Positions 43,041-52,808 are shown, counted from the stretch's first letter. The stretch is 64,000 nt of DNA from Novosphingobium kaempferiae (GCF_021227995.1 NZ_CP089301.1:3534001-3598000), one strand, 5' to 3'. Program-made: numbers and translations. Notes: a model not told the origin generated them from the letters alone.

Positions 43041-45251
43041 GTGAAAAACGCCCGGACTTGCGCGTCCGTCATGGCGCTCGCCGCAATGACGCCGCTACCC
43101 GTATTCGCGCAGGAAGCGCAGGACGCAGCCAGCGTCGAGGAAGGCGCGATCATCGTGACCGCACAGCGCCGCGCCGAGGCGCAGGTGGACGTGCCCATCT
43201 CGATCACCAACCTGTCCAGTGACGCGCTGCAGACGGCCAGCGTCCAGCAGCTTGCGGATATCGGCAAGGTCACGCCGGCCCTGCGTTTCGACTTCGCGGG
43301 CGGTTTCTTTCAGCCCACCATCCGCGGCATCGGTACGGCGGTGACGACCTCGGGCGGCGGCGGCAACGTCGGCATCTACATCGACGGGTTTTACTCGCCG
43401 AACCCGCTGGCAGCCGACTTCGATCTCATCAGCGTGGACTCGATCCAGGTACTGAAAGGTCCCCAGGGCACGCTGTTCGGTCGCAACACCACCGGCGGTG
43501 CGATTCTCGTCACCACGCATGAACCGTCCACCTCTGCCAACGCTTTCGAGGGCCGCGTCTCCTACGGTCGCTACAACGAGGCCCGAGCGGAGGCTTACAC
43601 CAACTACGTCATTTCGGACCGCGTCGCGCTCAGCGTGGAAGGGCAGTACCGCCGCGGCGACGGCTGGCAGCGCGACATCTCCAGCGACCGGCGCGTAGGC
43701 GACTACGAGAACTGGTCGATACGCCTCGGCCTCAAGGCGGAACTGAGCGATACCGTCGATGTGCTGCTGCGTTACAAGCACGCGGCGGTCGACGATCCGT
43801 CGCCGATGCTGGCATCGACCCTGAACACGTCCGACTTCGGCCTTGGCGCTCCCTTCGGCGGTATTCCGGGCACTTACACCACGGCGAAGAACCGGATCGC
43901 CACCGGTTCGGTGGGCGAGTTGCTGCGTGTGAACAGCGATGTGGTGCAGGGTACGATCCGCGCCTACCTCGGCTTCGCGGACCTTACATCCTACAGCCAG
44001 TACCGCAGCGAAAACACGGTGATGTCGCAGGATCTCGACTACTCGGGCCTCGACCTGTTCCAACTTGGCCTGCCCAATCTCAACGAGACGTGGAGCCAGG
44101 AACTGCTGCTGACTTCCAAGAGCGGATCGAAGCTGCAATGGACGGCAGGGCTGTTCTACTTCGAGAACACCGACACCTACATCACCTACATCAACAACGC
44201 AGGCAACGATCCCAACGATCGTATCCGGCTCGGCGGGTCGAGCACGACGGTGAAGAGCTACGCCGCCTTCGTGGACGCGACTTACGAGATCACGCCGCAG
44301 CTGTTCCTGACCGCCGGTGCCCGATACTCGAAGGACAAGATCGTCGACGCCTACTGGAACCGCCAGTTCGTCGTGACGGAAGTGCCGGTGCCCGACATTT
44401 CCAACAGCAAGCTGACGCCGCGTGCCGTGCTCCGCTACAAGCCGACCGACCGGACCAGCGTCTACGCCTCGTTCACCAAGGGCTACAAGGCCGCGATTTC
44501 CGACGTGGGCGGCTCGTGCCAGATTCCGGACACGAACTACACCTGCAACAACGTCCGGCCCGAGGACATCAACGCCTATGAGGTCGGCTTCAAATACGAG
44601 GATCGCGGCCTGTCGTTCGAGGCAGCCGGATTCTACTATGATTACAAGAACCTGCAGGTCTCCATATACCGCACCGGCACGGCGGAGATCATCAACGCGG
44701 CCACCTCCGAAATCTATGGCCTCGAAGGCTCGCTGCATTATCAGGTTACGCCCGCGTTCCAGATCAACACCGGCGCCTCCTACGTCCACGCGCGCTACAA
44801 GCGGTTCAACAACGCGCCGGTCTACGTGCGCTGTGCGACGCTCGACGCGGACACGGCTGCGGCCTGTCTTGCGAATGGCGTGACGTTCGTCGTGGTTCCG
44901 ACCACGCTTGAAGATGTGACGATGCAGCGGACGCCGGAATTCACCGGCTTCATCGGCGCTCGCTACGAGACCGACCTGGCGGGCGGCGAACTCGCGCTGT
45001 CGGGCAACCTGTTCTACTCGTCGAGCTTCTTCTTCGGGCCGTCCGGCGTGCAGTTCAAGCAGCGCGGGTACGAGACGCTGGCTCTGCGCGCGCAGTGGAA
45101 TGCCCCGGGCGACAAGTTCCACGTCGCGGTGTTCGGCGATAACGTGACCAACAGCCGCTATCTGACGCAAGCGCAGTATTCCAGTTTCGGCCTCGGCGCG
45201 AACTGGAGCAAGCCGACGACCTACGGCATCGAGTTCGGCGTCGAGTTCTGA
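43041..45251 (+). CDS. TonB-dependent outer-membrane receptor
   Basis: A 736-residue receptor. The signal peptide ends at PVFAQ near residue 24; a TonB-box-like IIVTAQRR follows, then the plug (residues 45-160; VLKGPQGTLFGRNTTGGAI) and the 22-strand barrel, ending in the aromatic-terminated FGVEF. It starts at GTG 43041 behind a strong GGGAGGGAAATC. Receptors of this kind in sphingomonads import hydrophobic carbon sources as well as iron chelates. Located among catabolic genes, it may import the pathway substrate. Confidence 0.9.
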   Translation: MKNARTCASVMALAAMTPLPVFAQEAQDAASVEEGAIIVTAQRRAEAQVDVPISITNLSSDALQTASVQQLADIGKVTPALRFDFAGGFFQPTIRGIGTAVTTSGGGGNVGIYIDGFYSPNPLAADFDLISVDSIQVLKGPQGTLFGRNTTGGAILVTTHEPSTSANAFEGRVSYGRYNEARAEAYTNYVISDRVALSVEGQYRRGDGWQRDISSDRRVGDYENWSIRLGLKAELSDTVDVLLRYKHAAVDDPSPMLASTLNTSDFGLGAPFGGIPGTYTTAKNRIATGSVGELLRVNSDVVQGTIRAYLGFADLTSYSQYRSENTVMSQDLDYSGLDLFQLGLPNLNETWSQELLLTSKSGSKLQWTAGLFYFENTDTYITYINNAGNDPNDRIRLGGSSTTVKSYAAFVDATYEITPQLFLTAGARYSKDKIVDAYWNRQFVVTEVPVPDISNSKLTPRAVLRYKPTDRTSVYASFTKGYKAAISDVGGSCQIPDTNYTCNNVRPEDINAYEVGFKYEDRGLSFEAAGFYYDYKNLQVSIYRTGTAEIINAATSEIYGLEGSLHYQVTPAFQINTGASYVHARYKRFNNAPVYVRCATLDADTAAACLANGVTFVVVPTTLEDVTMQRTPEFTGFIGARYETDLAGGELALSGNLFYSSSFFFGPSGVQFKQRGYETLALRAQWNAPGDKFHVAVFGDNVTNSRYLTQAQYSSFGLGANWSKPTTYGIEFGVEF

Positions 45252-45335
45252 GGCGTTCCCGCTTGGGGATTGTCCGTCATCGGTGGGGCGGCACGATGAT
45301 CGTCCGGTGCGTGAGAGCACGAGTGGGAGAATGCG

Positions 45336-46376
45336 ATGCCTGAGCAGAAGGTCTGGCGCGTCGTCCAGTGGGCGACGGGCAACGTCGGCAGCCGCGCGCT
45401 GCGCATGGTGATCGAGCACCCGCGGATGAAACTCGTCGGCCTCTGGGTCAGTTCGCCGGACAAGCTCGGCAAGGATGCGGGGGAACTGTGCGGTCTGACG
45501 GATACCGGCGTTAAGGCCACCGGTTCACTCGACGAGATCGTTGCGCTGGACGCCGACTGCGTTCTCTACATGCCGCAGGGGACCGACTGGGACGCGCTCT
45601 GCGCGCTGCTTGCCTCGGGCAAGAACGTGGTGACGACGCGCGGGGACTTCCATTTCCCGCCGATGATGGACGCTGCCAGGCGGGCGCGGATCGAGGAAGC
45701 CTGCGCGGCTGGCGGAACCTCGATCTATTCTACGGGTTCCAGCCCCGGTTTCGTGACCGAGGCTCTGGCGATCCCGCTGCTTTCTCTGCAGCGCGAACAC
45801 GGACTGCTGACGATCGACGAATATGCGGACGTTTCGAGCCGCGATTCCCCTGACATGCTGTTCCATATCATGGGGTTCGCCGCCCCGATGGCGCCCTTCG
45901 ACCAGCGTCGTTCCGAGCATCTCAAGGGCGATTTCGGCAGTTCGCTGTCACAGATCGCCGAAGCCATCGGCCTGCCTTGCGATGATATTGAGGCGGTCGG
46001 CGAACTTTCCGCAACGCGGCAGGATCTCGACATCGCGGCAGGGAAGGTGCCAGCCGGAACGGTCGGCGCGATGCGCACGACGATCACCTGCAAGCACGCC
46101 GGCAAGCCGATCCTGCGTTTCCGCGCCAACTGGTACGTGACGACCGACATCGAGCACGACTGGGCACTGCGCGAGTCCGGTTGGCGGATCACGACCGAGG
46201 GTGACACCCCGGTAAAGGTCGATATCTACTTCCCCGTGGCCGAGGAGGACTATGCCGCCTATACGCCGGGGCTGACGGCCCACCGTCCGATCAACGCGAT
46301 CCCCGCCGTATGCGCCGCGCCGCCGGGGATCCGCACTACCGTGGAACTGCCGCAGATCGTACCGCTCTACGGCTGA
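45336..46376 (+). CDS. DapB-like NAD(P)-binding oxidoreductase
   Basis: A 346-residue protein with a dihydrodipicolinate-reductase-type Rossmann start: WRVVQWATGNVGSRALRMV (residues 7-25). The rest (STGSSPGFVTEALAIPLL, YADVSSRDSPDMLF) is typical of the DapB-like family that is common in mycobacteria and sphingomonads but is not part of lysine synthesis. It probably reduces or oxidises a catabolic intermediate. ATG 45336 has GGGAGA upstream; ATG 45331 is out of frame. It ends 19 bases from the convergent efflux operon. Confidence 0.8.
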   Translation: MPEQKVWRVVQWATGNVGSRALRMVIEHPRMKLVGLWVSSPDKLGKDAGELCGLTDTGVKATGSLDEIVALDADCVLYMPQGTDWDALCALLASGKNVVTTRGDFHFPPMMDAARRARIEEACAAGGTSIYSTGSSPGFVTEALAIPLLSLQREHGLLTIDEYADVSSRDSPDMLFHIMGFAAPMAPFDQRRSEHLKGDFGSSLSQIAEAIGLPCDDIEAVGELSATRQDLDIAAGKVPAGTVGAMRTTITCKHAGKPILRFRANWYVTTDIEHDWALRESGWRITTEGDTPVKVDIYFPVAEEDYAAYTPGLTAHRPINAIPAVCAAPPGIRTTVELPQIVPLYG

Positions 46377-46380
46377 GGTC

Positions 46381-46408
46381 GTTAGTTGGAGGGCGTTAGT
46401 TGGAGGGC
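46381..46408. repeat. 14-bp perfect tandem duplication at the efflux gene 3' end
   Basis: GTTAGTTGGAGGGC occurs twice in direct succession. The copy at 46395-46408 contains the stop codon of the outer-membrane efflux gene; the other copy lies just beyond it, so the protein is not changed. Confidence 0.9.
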
Positions 46409-47808
46409 GTTGCCGTCGCCTGATCGCCACCGAGCACACGGTAGAGCGTGATGCGGTTGTTCGCCTGCGCCAACCGTACCGCGATTTCAGCCTGCCGGGC
46501 TGAATAGAGGCTGCGCTGGGCGTCGAGGTTGTCGAGCGAACTGACGATGCCGCGCCGGTACGTCGCCTCGGTCAGCGTCGCGGTGTCCTGCGCAGCCTTC
46601 GTGAAGGCACTTGCGGCGCGCAGGCGTTCGGTGAGCGTACCCTGATCGGCAAGCGCGTCGGCGGTTTCCTGGAAGGCGGACTGGATCGCCTTCTCGTAAG
46701 TCGCCAGCGCAGCGTCACGCTGCGCCTTGGAGACCTGCACGTTGGCCGAGCGACCACCGGCATTGAACACCGACCAGCTTCCGTCCGCGCCGAGCGTGGT
46801 CGTGCGGGAGGCAGCGTCGAACAGGCTCGATAGCGACTGGCTCGCGAAGCCGATGAGCGCGCTCAGAGATATGGTCGGGAACAGTTGCGCCCGTGCTACC
46901 CCGATGTCGGCATTGGCCGCGCGCAGCTGGTACTCGGCCTGAACGACGTCCGGACGGCGCAACAGCACTTGCGTGGAAGTGCCCGCGGGTACTTCGCCGA
47001 GGCTGCCGTTCACCTCGTCGATCCCGGCGGGGAGCAATGTGGTATCGAAGTCGGCGCCGACGAGGAGGCGGATCGCATTGACGTCCTGCGCCAGCGCAGC
47101 GGTCTGGGATGCCACGTCGCCATTGGCGGTTTCGAGCACCTGCTCCGCCTGCCGTAGTTCGGTCCTTGCCGCGATGCCGCCCTTGAGGCGCGCGCCGGAG
47201 AGCCGCACGCTGTCCTTTGCGTTCGCGGCGGTATTCTGCGCGACCTTGAGCAGATCCGCGTCGGCGGCATAAGTAGCCCAAGCCTGCGCCAGATCGGCGA
47301 CGAGGCCGAGACGTACCGTGCGCGCCGACGCCTCGGTCGCCAGCGCGGTGTCGCGCTGGGACTGGGTGGCGTTGGCGAGCCTGCCGAACAGGTCCAGCTC
47401 GAACGATGAAATGCCGCCCTGAAGCGCGTAGTTCATGCCATTGCGACCGAACCCGCCGCCTGTCTCGGAATCGGTGGCCGAACCGCTGATCCCCACGGCG
47501 GGGAACTGGTTCGCGCGAGTCACCCGCACCTGCGCCCGTGCTGCGGCGACATTGGCCGCCGCCACGCGAAGGTCACGATTGTTGACGAGGGCCTGCTCCA
47601 CCAGCGACTGGAGCCGCGCATCGCGGAAGATGTCCTTGTAAGACACGAGCGGGAGCTCGGATTCACTCTGCGTGAGGTATGCGTCCCCAACCGGCCATGA
47701 GGTAGGTACAGGTGCGGCTGGCTGGACGTATTTCGGCGCCATCGAGCATGCGCCCAGCGCGATTGCGGGCAGCATGCCGGTCAAGAGGCGAATGGCGAGA
47801 CGGGTCAC
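46396..47808 (-). CDS. RND efflux outer-membrane lipoprotein (NodT/OprM family)
   Basis: A 470-residue outer-membrane channel. The N-terminal IALGACSMAP is a lipobox with the lipidated cysteine near residue 20. Two repeats of the OEP domain follow (from LPLVSYKDIFRDARLQSLVE, and from LLRRPDVVQAEYQLRAANAD). It forms a trimeric exit duct for the RND pump. The start GTG 47808 overlaps the pump stop by four bases (GTGA) and follows GGGAGATCAGG. It is the third gene of the efflux operon. Confidence 0.92.
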   Translation of the reverse strand: MTRLAIRLLTGMLPAIALGACSMAPKYVQPAAPVPTSWPVGDAYLTQSESELPLVSYKDIFRDARLQSLVEQALVNNRDLRVAAANVAAARAQVRVTRANQFPAVGISGSATDSETGGGFGRNGMNYALQGGISSFELDLFGRLANATQSQRDTALATEASARTVRLGLVADLAQAWATYAADADLLKVAQNTAANAKDSVRLSGARLKGGIAARTELRQAEQVLETANGDVASQTAALAQDVNAIRLLVGADFDTTLLPAGIDEVNGSLGEVPAGTSTQVLLRRPDVVQAEYQLRAANADIGVARAQLFPTISLSALIGFASQSLSSLFDAASRTTTLGADGSWSVFNAGGRSANVQVSKAQRDAALATYEKAIQSAFQETADALADQGTLTERLRAASAFTKAAQDTATLTEATYRRGIVSSLDNLDAQRSLYSARQAEIAVRLAQANNRITLYRVLGGDQATATPSN

Positions 47809-50800
47809 GCCTGATCTCCCGAATGCTCGCGATGTTCGTGCAGCTTCTCCCGGGCGAGGGCGAGGCCGTCGCGCACGCCGCGGCGGACGAGCACGAAGAA
47901 CAGCGGGATGTAGAAGATCGCAAGGATCGTCGCGGTCAGCATGCCGCCGACCACCGCCGTACCGATTGCGACGCGGCTGTTGGCACCCGCGCCCGTCGCG
48001 ATGGCGAGCGGCAGCACGCCGAAGATGAACGCGAAGCTGGTCATCAGGATCGGGCGCAGGCGGATCTTTGCGGCTTCGAGTGCCGCATCGATCACGCGCT
48101 TGCCCTGTCGTTCGGCCTGCTCGGCGAACTCGATCATGAGGATTGCGTTCTTCGCGGCAAGCCCCATCGTCGTCAGCAGGCCGATCTGGAGATAGACGTC
48201 GTTTTCCAGCCCACGCAGCGTCACGAAGGCGATTGCACCCAGCAGGCCGAGCGGAATGACCAGGATCACCGCGACGGGGATCGACCAGCTCTCGTAGAGC
48301 GCGGCAAGGCACAGGAACACGACCAGCAACGACAGCGCATAGAGGATCGGGCCCTGACCCGAGGACAGCCGTTCCTGATAGGACGAGCCTGCCCATGCCA
48401 CGCTGACGCCGGGGATGTCGGCGGCAAGCTGCTCCATGACGTTCATCGCGGTCCCGGAACTCACACCGGAAGCCGCCTCACCCGAGAATTCGTAGGCTTG
48501 AAGTCCGTTGAAGCGCGAGGTGGAACTGGGGGCGGTCGACCAGCTGACTTTCGAGAAAGCGGAGAACGGCGCCATCTGCCCGTCCGAGCCGCGCACGAAC
48601 CACTGTGCAAGGTCTTCCGGGCGTGAACGGAACTGCGCATCGCCCTGGACGTAGACGCGCTTGACGCGGCCCTTGTCGATGAAGTCGTTGACGTAGTTGC
48701 CACCCCAGGCGGTCGACAGCGTGGAGTTCACGTTTGTCGCCGTCAGGCCGTATGCCGTGAGTGCACGGATGTCGGTATCGATCTTGAGCGTGGAAACATC
48801 GGGCAGGTTGCTCAGACGAACGCCCGAAAGCTGGTCGTTCGAAGCAGCCGCAGCCAGAAGCTTTTCACGGGCTTCGGCGAACTTGGCAGCGGAAAGGCCA
48901 CTGGCGTTCTGCAGCTCCATCTGGAAGCCTGACGAGCTGCCGAGGCCGCGCACGGCGCCCGGCACCAGTACGAAGACCTGTGCGTCGCGAAGGTTGCGGA
49001 ATGCGGCACTGGCGCGCTGGACTATGGCCTGTGCGCTGTTCTCCGATCCCTTGCGCTCTTCCCAGTCGGTCAGGTTGATGAAGGCCTGTCCGCTGTTCTG
49101 GCCGGATGCCCCCATGCCACCGCCCGTGACCGAGAACATGCCCGATACGTTGTGCTTCTCGTGCGTGTTGAAATAGGTTTCCACCGCGCGCTGCACCTGC
49201 TCGGTGCGCGCACGCGGCGTACCGGCGGGGAGGCGCCACTGCACCATCACGTTGCCCTGATCCTCGTTGGGGAGGAAGCCGGTGGGCAGGCGCTGGAACA
49301 GCACGAACGTCGCGACGCAGGTGACGGCAAACAGCGCCAGCCAGCGCCACTTGTGGGCGACGACCCTGTCGACCTGCCGGACATAGGCGTCGGTCGTGCG
49401 CTCGAAGCTGCGGTTGAACCAGTTTGCGAACTTGTCCCAACCACGGACCAGCCATGGAGCGTGGCGTTCGATCCACGTCGGTTCACGATGCTCGGCATGG
49501 ACCTTGGGCTTGAGCAGCGTGGCAGTAAGCGCCGGGCTGAGGATCAGCGCTACGAAGACCGACAGCACCATGGCCGTCACGATGGTGAGCGAGAACTGGC
49601 GATAGATGACACCTGTCGATCCGCCGAAGAACGCCATCGGCAGGAACACCGCCGACAGCACCAGCGCGATGGCGATCAGCGCGATCTGGATTTCCTCCAT
49701 CGACTTGATGGTGGCTTCGCGCGGGCTCATGCCCGGGTTTTCCTCCAGTAGGCGCTCGACGTTCTCGACCACGACGATGGCGTCGTCGACCAACAGGCCG
49801 ATGGCCAGCACCAGCCCGAACAGGGTCATGGTGTTGATCGAGAAGTCCATGACGTAGAATACGGCGAAGGTGCCGAGGAGCACGACCGGCACGGCGATCG
49901 CGGGGATCAGCGTCGCGCGCCAGCTTTGCAGGAATACGAACATCACGATGACGACCAGGATGATCGCCTCGAACAGCGCCTTCTCGACTTCCTCGACGGA
50001 CAGCTTGATGAACTGCGTGGAGTCGGTGCCGTAGCTGTATTTCAGGCCGTCCGGCATCTCTGCCGAGAGTTCCTGCATTCTGGCCTTCACCGCCTCGGCA
50101 GTGCGCAGCGCGTCGGCGCCGGGGGCGAGTGAAATGGAGATACCGGCGCCGGGGTGGGCATTCACGCGGCTGATCGTGGTGTAGTTGTCCGCGCCGATCT
50201 CGACGCGCGCCACATCGCCGATGGTCACGGTCGAACCGTCGGGATTGGTCTTGACCACGATGTTGCGGAACTGGTCGGCGGTCTGGAGCCGCGAACCGGC
50301 GGTGACGACGGCGTTGATCGCCTGGCCTTCGACCGCAGGCATGCCGCCGATCTCACCCGCCGCGACCTCGGTGTTCTGCGAGGTGATCGCAGATGTCACG
50401 TCGCTGGGCATCAGCGCCACGGCCGCCAGCTTGCGCGGATCGAGCCAGATGCGCATCGCGTGCGGCGCACCGAACACGTTGACGTCACCCACGCCTTCGA
50501 CGCGGGACAACGGATCCTGGATGTTCGACGCGAGGTAGTCCGACACGTCCTGGTTGGAGCGGCTGTCGGTCTCGTCATAGACCGCGACCAGCAGGAGCTG
50601 ATCGGGATTGGACTTGGTCACGGTCACGCCGCGCTGCTGCACCGTCTGGGGCAGGCGCGGGATCGCGGACTGGACCTTGTTCTGGACCTGCACCTGAGCG
50701 ATGTCGGGATCGGTGCCCTTGGCGAAGACCGCGTTGATCGTGGCCTGTCCGCGATTGCTCGATTCCGAACTGAAGTACAGCAGGCCGTCGATGCCGGTCA

Positions 50801-51005
50801 GCTGCTGTTCGATGATCTGGGTGACCGAGTTCTCGATCGTCTGGGCAGAGGCGCCCTGATATGTCGCGCGGATATTGACCTGCGTCGGCGCGATGTCGGG
50901 GTATTGCTCGTTGGGCAGGAAGTTCAGCGCGCCGAGGCCGGCGAGCATCACGATGATCGCCAGAACCCAGGCGAAGATCGGCCGGTCGATGAAGATGCGT
51001 GACAT
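47805..51005 (-). CDS. RND multidrug efflux inner-membrane transporter (HAE1, AcrB/MexB family)
   Basis: A 1066-residue pump, full length for the family. The start MSRIFIDRPIFAWVLAI is typical. The proton-relay aspartates are in GLLVDDAIVVVENVERLLEE near residue 405. Two large periplasmic loops and 12 membrane helices follow the AcrB pattern (FLPTGFL-like RLPTGFLPNEDQGN near 570). It exports hydrophobic compounds using the proton gradient. The adaptor ends seven bases upstream and the outer-membrane gene overlaps its end. Export of toxic steroid-like or solvent molecules would fit, but is not shown. Confidence 0.95.
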   Translation of the reverse strand: MSRIFIDRPIFAWVLAIIVMLAGLGALNFLPNEQYPDIAPTQVNIRATYQGASAQTIENSVTQIIEQQLTGIDGLLYFSSESSNRGQATINAVFAKGTDPDIAQVQVQNKVQSAIPRLPQTVQQRGVTVTKSNPDQLLLVAVYDETDSRSNQDVSDYLASNIQDPLSRVEGVGDVNVFGAPHAMRIWLDPRKLAAVALMPSDVTSAITSQNTEVAAGEIGGMPAVEGQAINAVVTAGSRLQTADQFRNIVVKTNPDGSTVTIGDVARVEIGADNYTTISRVNAHPGAGISISLAPGADALRTAEAVKARMQELSAEMPDGLKYSYGTDSTQFIKLSVEEVEKALFEAIILVVIVMFVFLQSWRATLIPAIAVPVVLLGTFAVFYVMDFSINTMTLFGLVLAIGLLVDDAIVVVENVERLLEENPGMSPREATIKSMEEIQIALIAIALVLSAVFLPMAFFGGSTGVIYRQFSLTIVTAMVLSVFVALILSPALTATLLKPKVHAEHREPTWIERHAPWLVRGWDKFANWFNRSFERTTDAYVRQVDRVVAHKWRWLALFAVTCVATFVLFQRLPTGFLPNEDQGNVMVQWRLPAGTPRARTEQVQRAVETYFNTHEKHNVSGMFSVTGGGMGASGQNSGQAFINLTDWEERKGSENSAQAIVQRASAAFRNLRDAQVFVLVPGAVRGLGSSSGFQMELQNASGLSAAKFAEAREKLLAAAASNDQLSGVRLSNLPDVSTLKIDTDIRALTAYGLTATNVNSTLSTAWGGNYVNDFIDKGRVKRVYVQGDAQFRSRPEDLAQWFVRGSDGQMAPFSAFSKVSWSTAPSSTSRFNGLQAYEFSGEAASGVSSGTAMNVMEQLAADIPGVSVAWAGSSYQERLSSGQGPILYALSLLVVFLCLAALYESWSIPVAVILVIPLGLLGAIAFVTLRGLENDVYLQIGLLTTMGLAAKNAILMIEFAEQAERQGKRVIDAALEAAKIRLRPILMTSFAFIFGVLPLAIATGAGANSRVAIGTAVVGGMLTATILAIFYIPLFFVLVRRGVRDGLALAREKLHEHREHSGDQA

Positions 51006-51011
51006 GCCGGC

Positions 51012-52238
51012 TCAGGCGCCCTTGCGGCCCGATTGGCCGCCGGCGTGCTCGCCACCTTCGCCCTTCTTCGGCGGCGCTACGTTCTGCGGCGTGGTGTTGA
51101 TCACCGGCTTGATGGCGGCACCCTGGCGCAGACCATTCAGACCCTGCACGATGACCTTGTCGCCTTTCTTCAATCCTGCGGTAACGACCGAATATTCGTT
51201 ATAGGTACGCTCCGCAGTGACCTTGCGGCGTTCCGCCTTGTTGTCTGCGCCGACCAGCATCACGAATGCCGAGCCGTCGAAGTCGCGCTGGATGGCGTTC
51301 TGCGGGATCAGGATCGCGTTGGGGTCGTTGGCCTGGTCGAACATGGCAGTCACGAACATGCCCGGCAGCAACATGCCGTCCGGGTTCGGGAAACGCGCCC
51401 GCAGCGTCACGGTGCCGGTCGTCTGGTCGACGGTGACTTCGGAGAATTGGACTGTGCCCGCCTGCGGATAGCGGGCGCCGCCGTCGAGTTGGAGATGCAC
51501 CTCGGTGCTTCCGGGGTTGACGCCACCTTCCGCGAGACGACGGCGCAGGGCGGTCAGTTCGGTCGCGGACTGCTGCATATCGACGTACACGGGGTCCATG
51601 CGCTGGATCACCGCCAGCGGATCGGCCTGGCTGGCGCTGACGAGTGCGCCGACGGTGAACAACTGACGCCCGATGCGCCCGCTGATCGGCGCAGGCACGG
51701 TGGTGAAGCGCAGGTTGATCTTCGCCGTGTCGAGCGCAGCCGCGTTCTGGGCGATCGCCGCCTTGGCAGTGCGTGCTTGCGCCTGCGCGTCGGTATAGTC
51801 CTGCTTGGCGATCGCCTCCATGTCGGCAAGCGGGCGATAGCGCTCCGCCTTGACCGACGCGGCATCTGCCGTGGCGCGCGCGCTTGAGAGGTTCGCCTGT
51901 GCCTGGTTCACCGCAGCGCGGTATAGGCTCGGGTCGATCTCGAACAGGGGCTGCCCCGCCTTCACGGTGCTGCCTTCGGTGAAGAAGCGGCGCTTGATGA
52001 CGCCCGTCACCTGCGGGCGAACTTCTGAGGTCTCGAAAGCCACCGTGCGGCCACTCAGCGTAACGGCAATGGGCACGCTGCTCGTCTGGGCGACAATATA
52101 GCCGACTTCGGCGATGCGCTGCTGCTGGCCCTTGGACGATTCGCCGGAACACGCGGAAAGCGACGCGCCTGCAACGAGCAGGAGCGGCCAGCGCCAACCG
52201 GAGGGCCGGCGAAGGGCTTTGGGGGGATAGGTGGTCAA
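51012..52238 (-). CDS. RND efflux periplasmic adaptor (AcrA/MexA family)
   Basis: A membrane-fusion lipoprotein of 408 residues. The N-terminus has the lipobox LSAC (SLSACSGES). The barrel-sandwich hybrid parts are RPQVTGVIKRRFFTEGSTVK and VPAPISGRIGRQLFTVGALV, with an alpha-hairpin between. The C-terminus is lysine- and glycine-rich. Two starts are possible: TTG 52238, which gives a normal signal peptide (AAGG nine bases before), and ATG 52304, which adds 22 residues and has no ribosome-binding site. It is the first gene of the operon. Confidence 0.88.
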   Translation of the reverse strand: MTTYPPKALRRPSGWRWPLLLVAGASLSACSGESSKGQQQRIAEVGYIVAQTSSVPIAVTLSGRTVAFETSEVRPQVTGVIKRRFFTEGSTVKAGQPLFEIDPSLYRAAVNQAQANLSSARATADAASVKAERYRPLADMEAIAKQDYTDAQAQARTAKAAIAQNAAALDTAKINLRFTTVPAPISGRIGRQLFTVGALVSASQADPLAVIQRMDPVYVDMQQSATELTALRRRLAEGGVNPGSTEVHLQLDGGARYPQAGTVQFSEVTVDQTTGTVTLRARFPNPDGMLLPGMFVTAMFDQANDPNAILIPQNAIQRDFDGSAFVMLVGADNKAERRKVTAERTYNEYSVVTAGLKKGDKVIVQGLNGLRQGAAIKPVINTTPQNVAPPKKGEGGEHAGGQSGRKGA

Positions 52239-52311
52239 GTCGCACGCCTTGTTGGATGTCGTGCCTGTCCTATTCAGCAAAGCGGTGCGCCCGCAAGCGC
52301 CCATTTCGCAG

Positions 52312-52346
52312 GTGCGACAATTTGCGACTAAAGATCAAAGTCGCAC
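52312..52346. promoter_or_regulatory. Nested GCGAC dyads upstream of the efflux operon
   Basis: TGCGACT (52323-52329) and AGTCGCA (52339-52345) are perfect inverted arms around an AT-rich nine-base centre. A further GTGCGAC at 52312-52318 pairs with GTCGCAC at 52340-52346. Lying 75-110 bases before the adaptor start, it looks like a repressor operator overlapping the promoter. No regulator gene is adjacent. Confidence 0.5.
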
Positions 52347-52429
52347 GACAATCCTGTCGCTGGCGCACAAAGGCTGCGCGCTGGTCCCCGATGGGGAAGT
52401 TTTTCGGCTGATGGCACCAAGGAAGGAAG

Positions 52430-52505
52430 TGGTGCCCGAGGGCGGATTCGAACCACCGACACTGCGATTTTCAGTCGCATGCTCTACCAACTGAGCTACT
52501 CGGGC
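52430..52505 (-). tRNA. tRNA-Phe (anticodon GAA)
   Basis: Read on the minus strand, the 76-base gene starts GCCCGAGTAGCTCAG, has the anticodon loop CTGAAAA in a TGCGA/TCGCA stem, a GGTTCGAATCC T-arm and the acceptor end CTCGGGC-A with CCA encoded. All four stems close. The anticodon GAA reads phenylalanine codons. Confidence 0.97.
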
Positions 52506-52604
52506 ATCCGATCGGCGGCGGTCTTCGAAGAGACCGGCGAGCGGTGTGGGCGGGCCTATGAAGAAGCGCGCCGACCTTGGCAACCCCTAAATGACGAACA
52601 AATT

Positions 52605-52808
52605 TCAATCGCCCTGTGGATTGTTTGTCGGACCGCCTTCCGGGCCATGCGTGAAGTCCTCGGGATCGCTGGGCTGGCCGGGCAGGGCGTAGCCATCGTC
52701 GAGCCACTGGAGAAGGTCGCGGTCACGGCAGCGCTTGGAGCAGAAGGGTGCATGCTCGGCGACGCGCGGCTTGCGGCAGATGGGGCATTTGCGTTCGGAG
52801 AGGGTCAT
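52605..52808 (-). CDS. yacG: YacG, zinc-finger inhibitor of DNA gyrase
   Basis: A 67-residue YacG. The zinc ligands are in KCPICRKP (residues 7-14) and [15 protein letters not shown], the exact CxxC...CxxxC pattern. In E. coli YacG binds GyrB and inhibits gyrase. The start ATG 52808 overlaps the stop of the RNase gene (52805), so they are coupled. An acidic/glycine tail follows the conserved DGYALPG. The longer frame is rejected as it adds a non-conserved arginine-rich stretch. Confidence 0.93.
   Translation of the reverse strand: MTLSERKCPICRKPRVAEHAPFCSKRCRDRDLLQWLDDGYALPGQPSDPEDFTHGPEGGPTNNPQGD

Noticed and set aside
43095..45419. 774-codon open frame on the minus strand opposite the TonB receptor
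   Set aside because: It mirrors a clear receptor gene, has a composition of reverse-read GC-rich codons (His/Arg/Val-rich) and shows no family motif.
52463..52479. GCGAT...AGTCGC sequence in tRNA-Phe resembling the efflux operator
   Set aside because: It is the anticodon stem of the tRNA; the likeness to the dyad at 52323 is probably chance.
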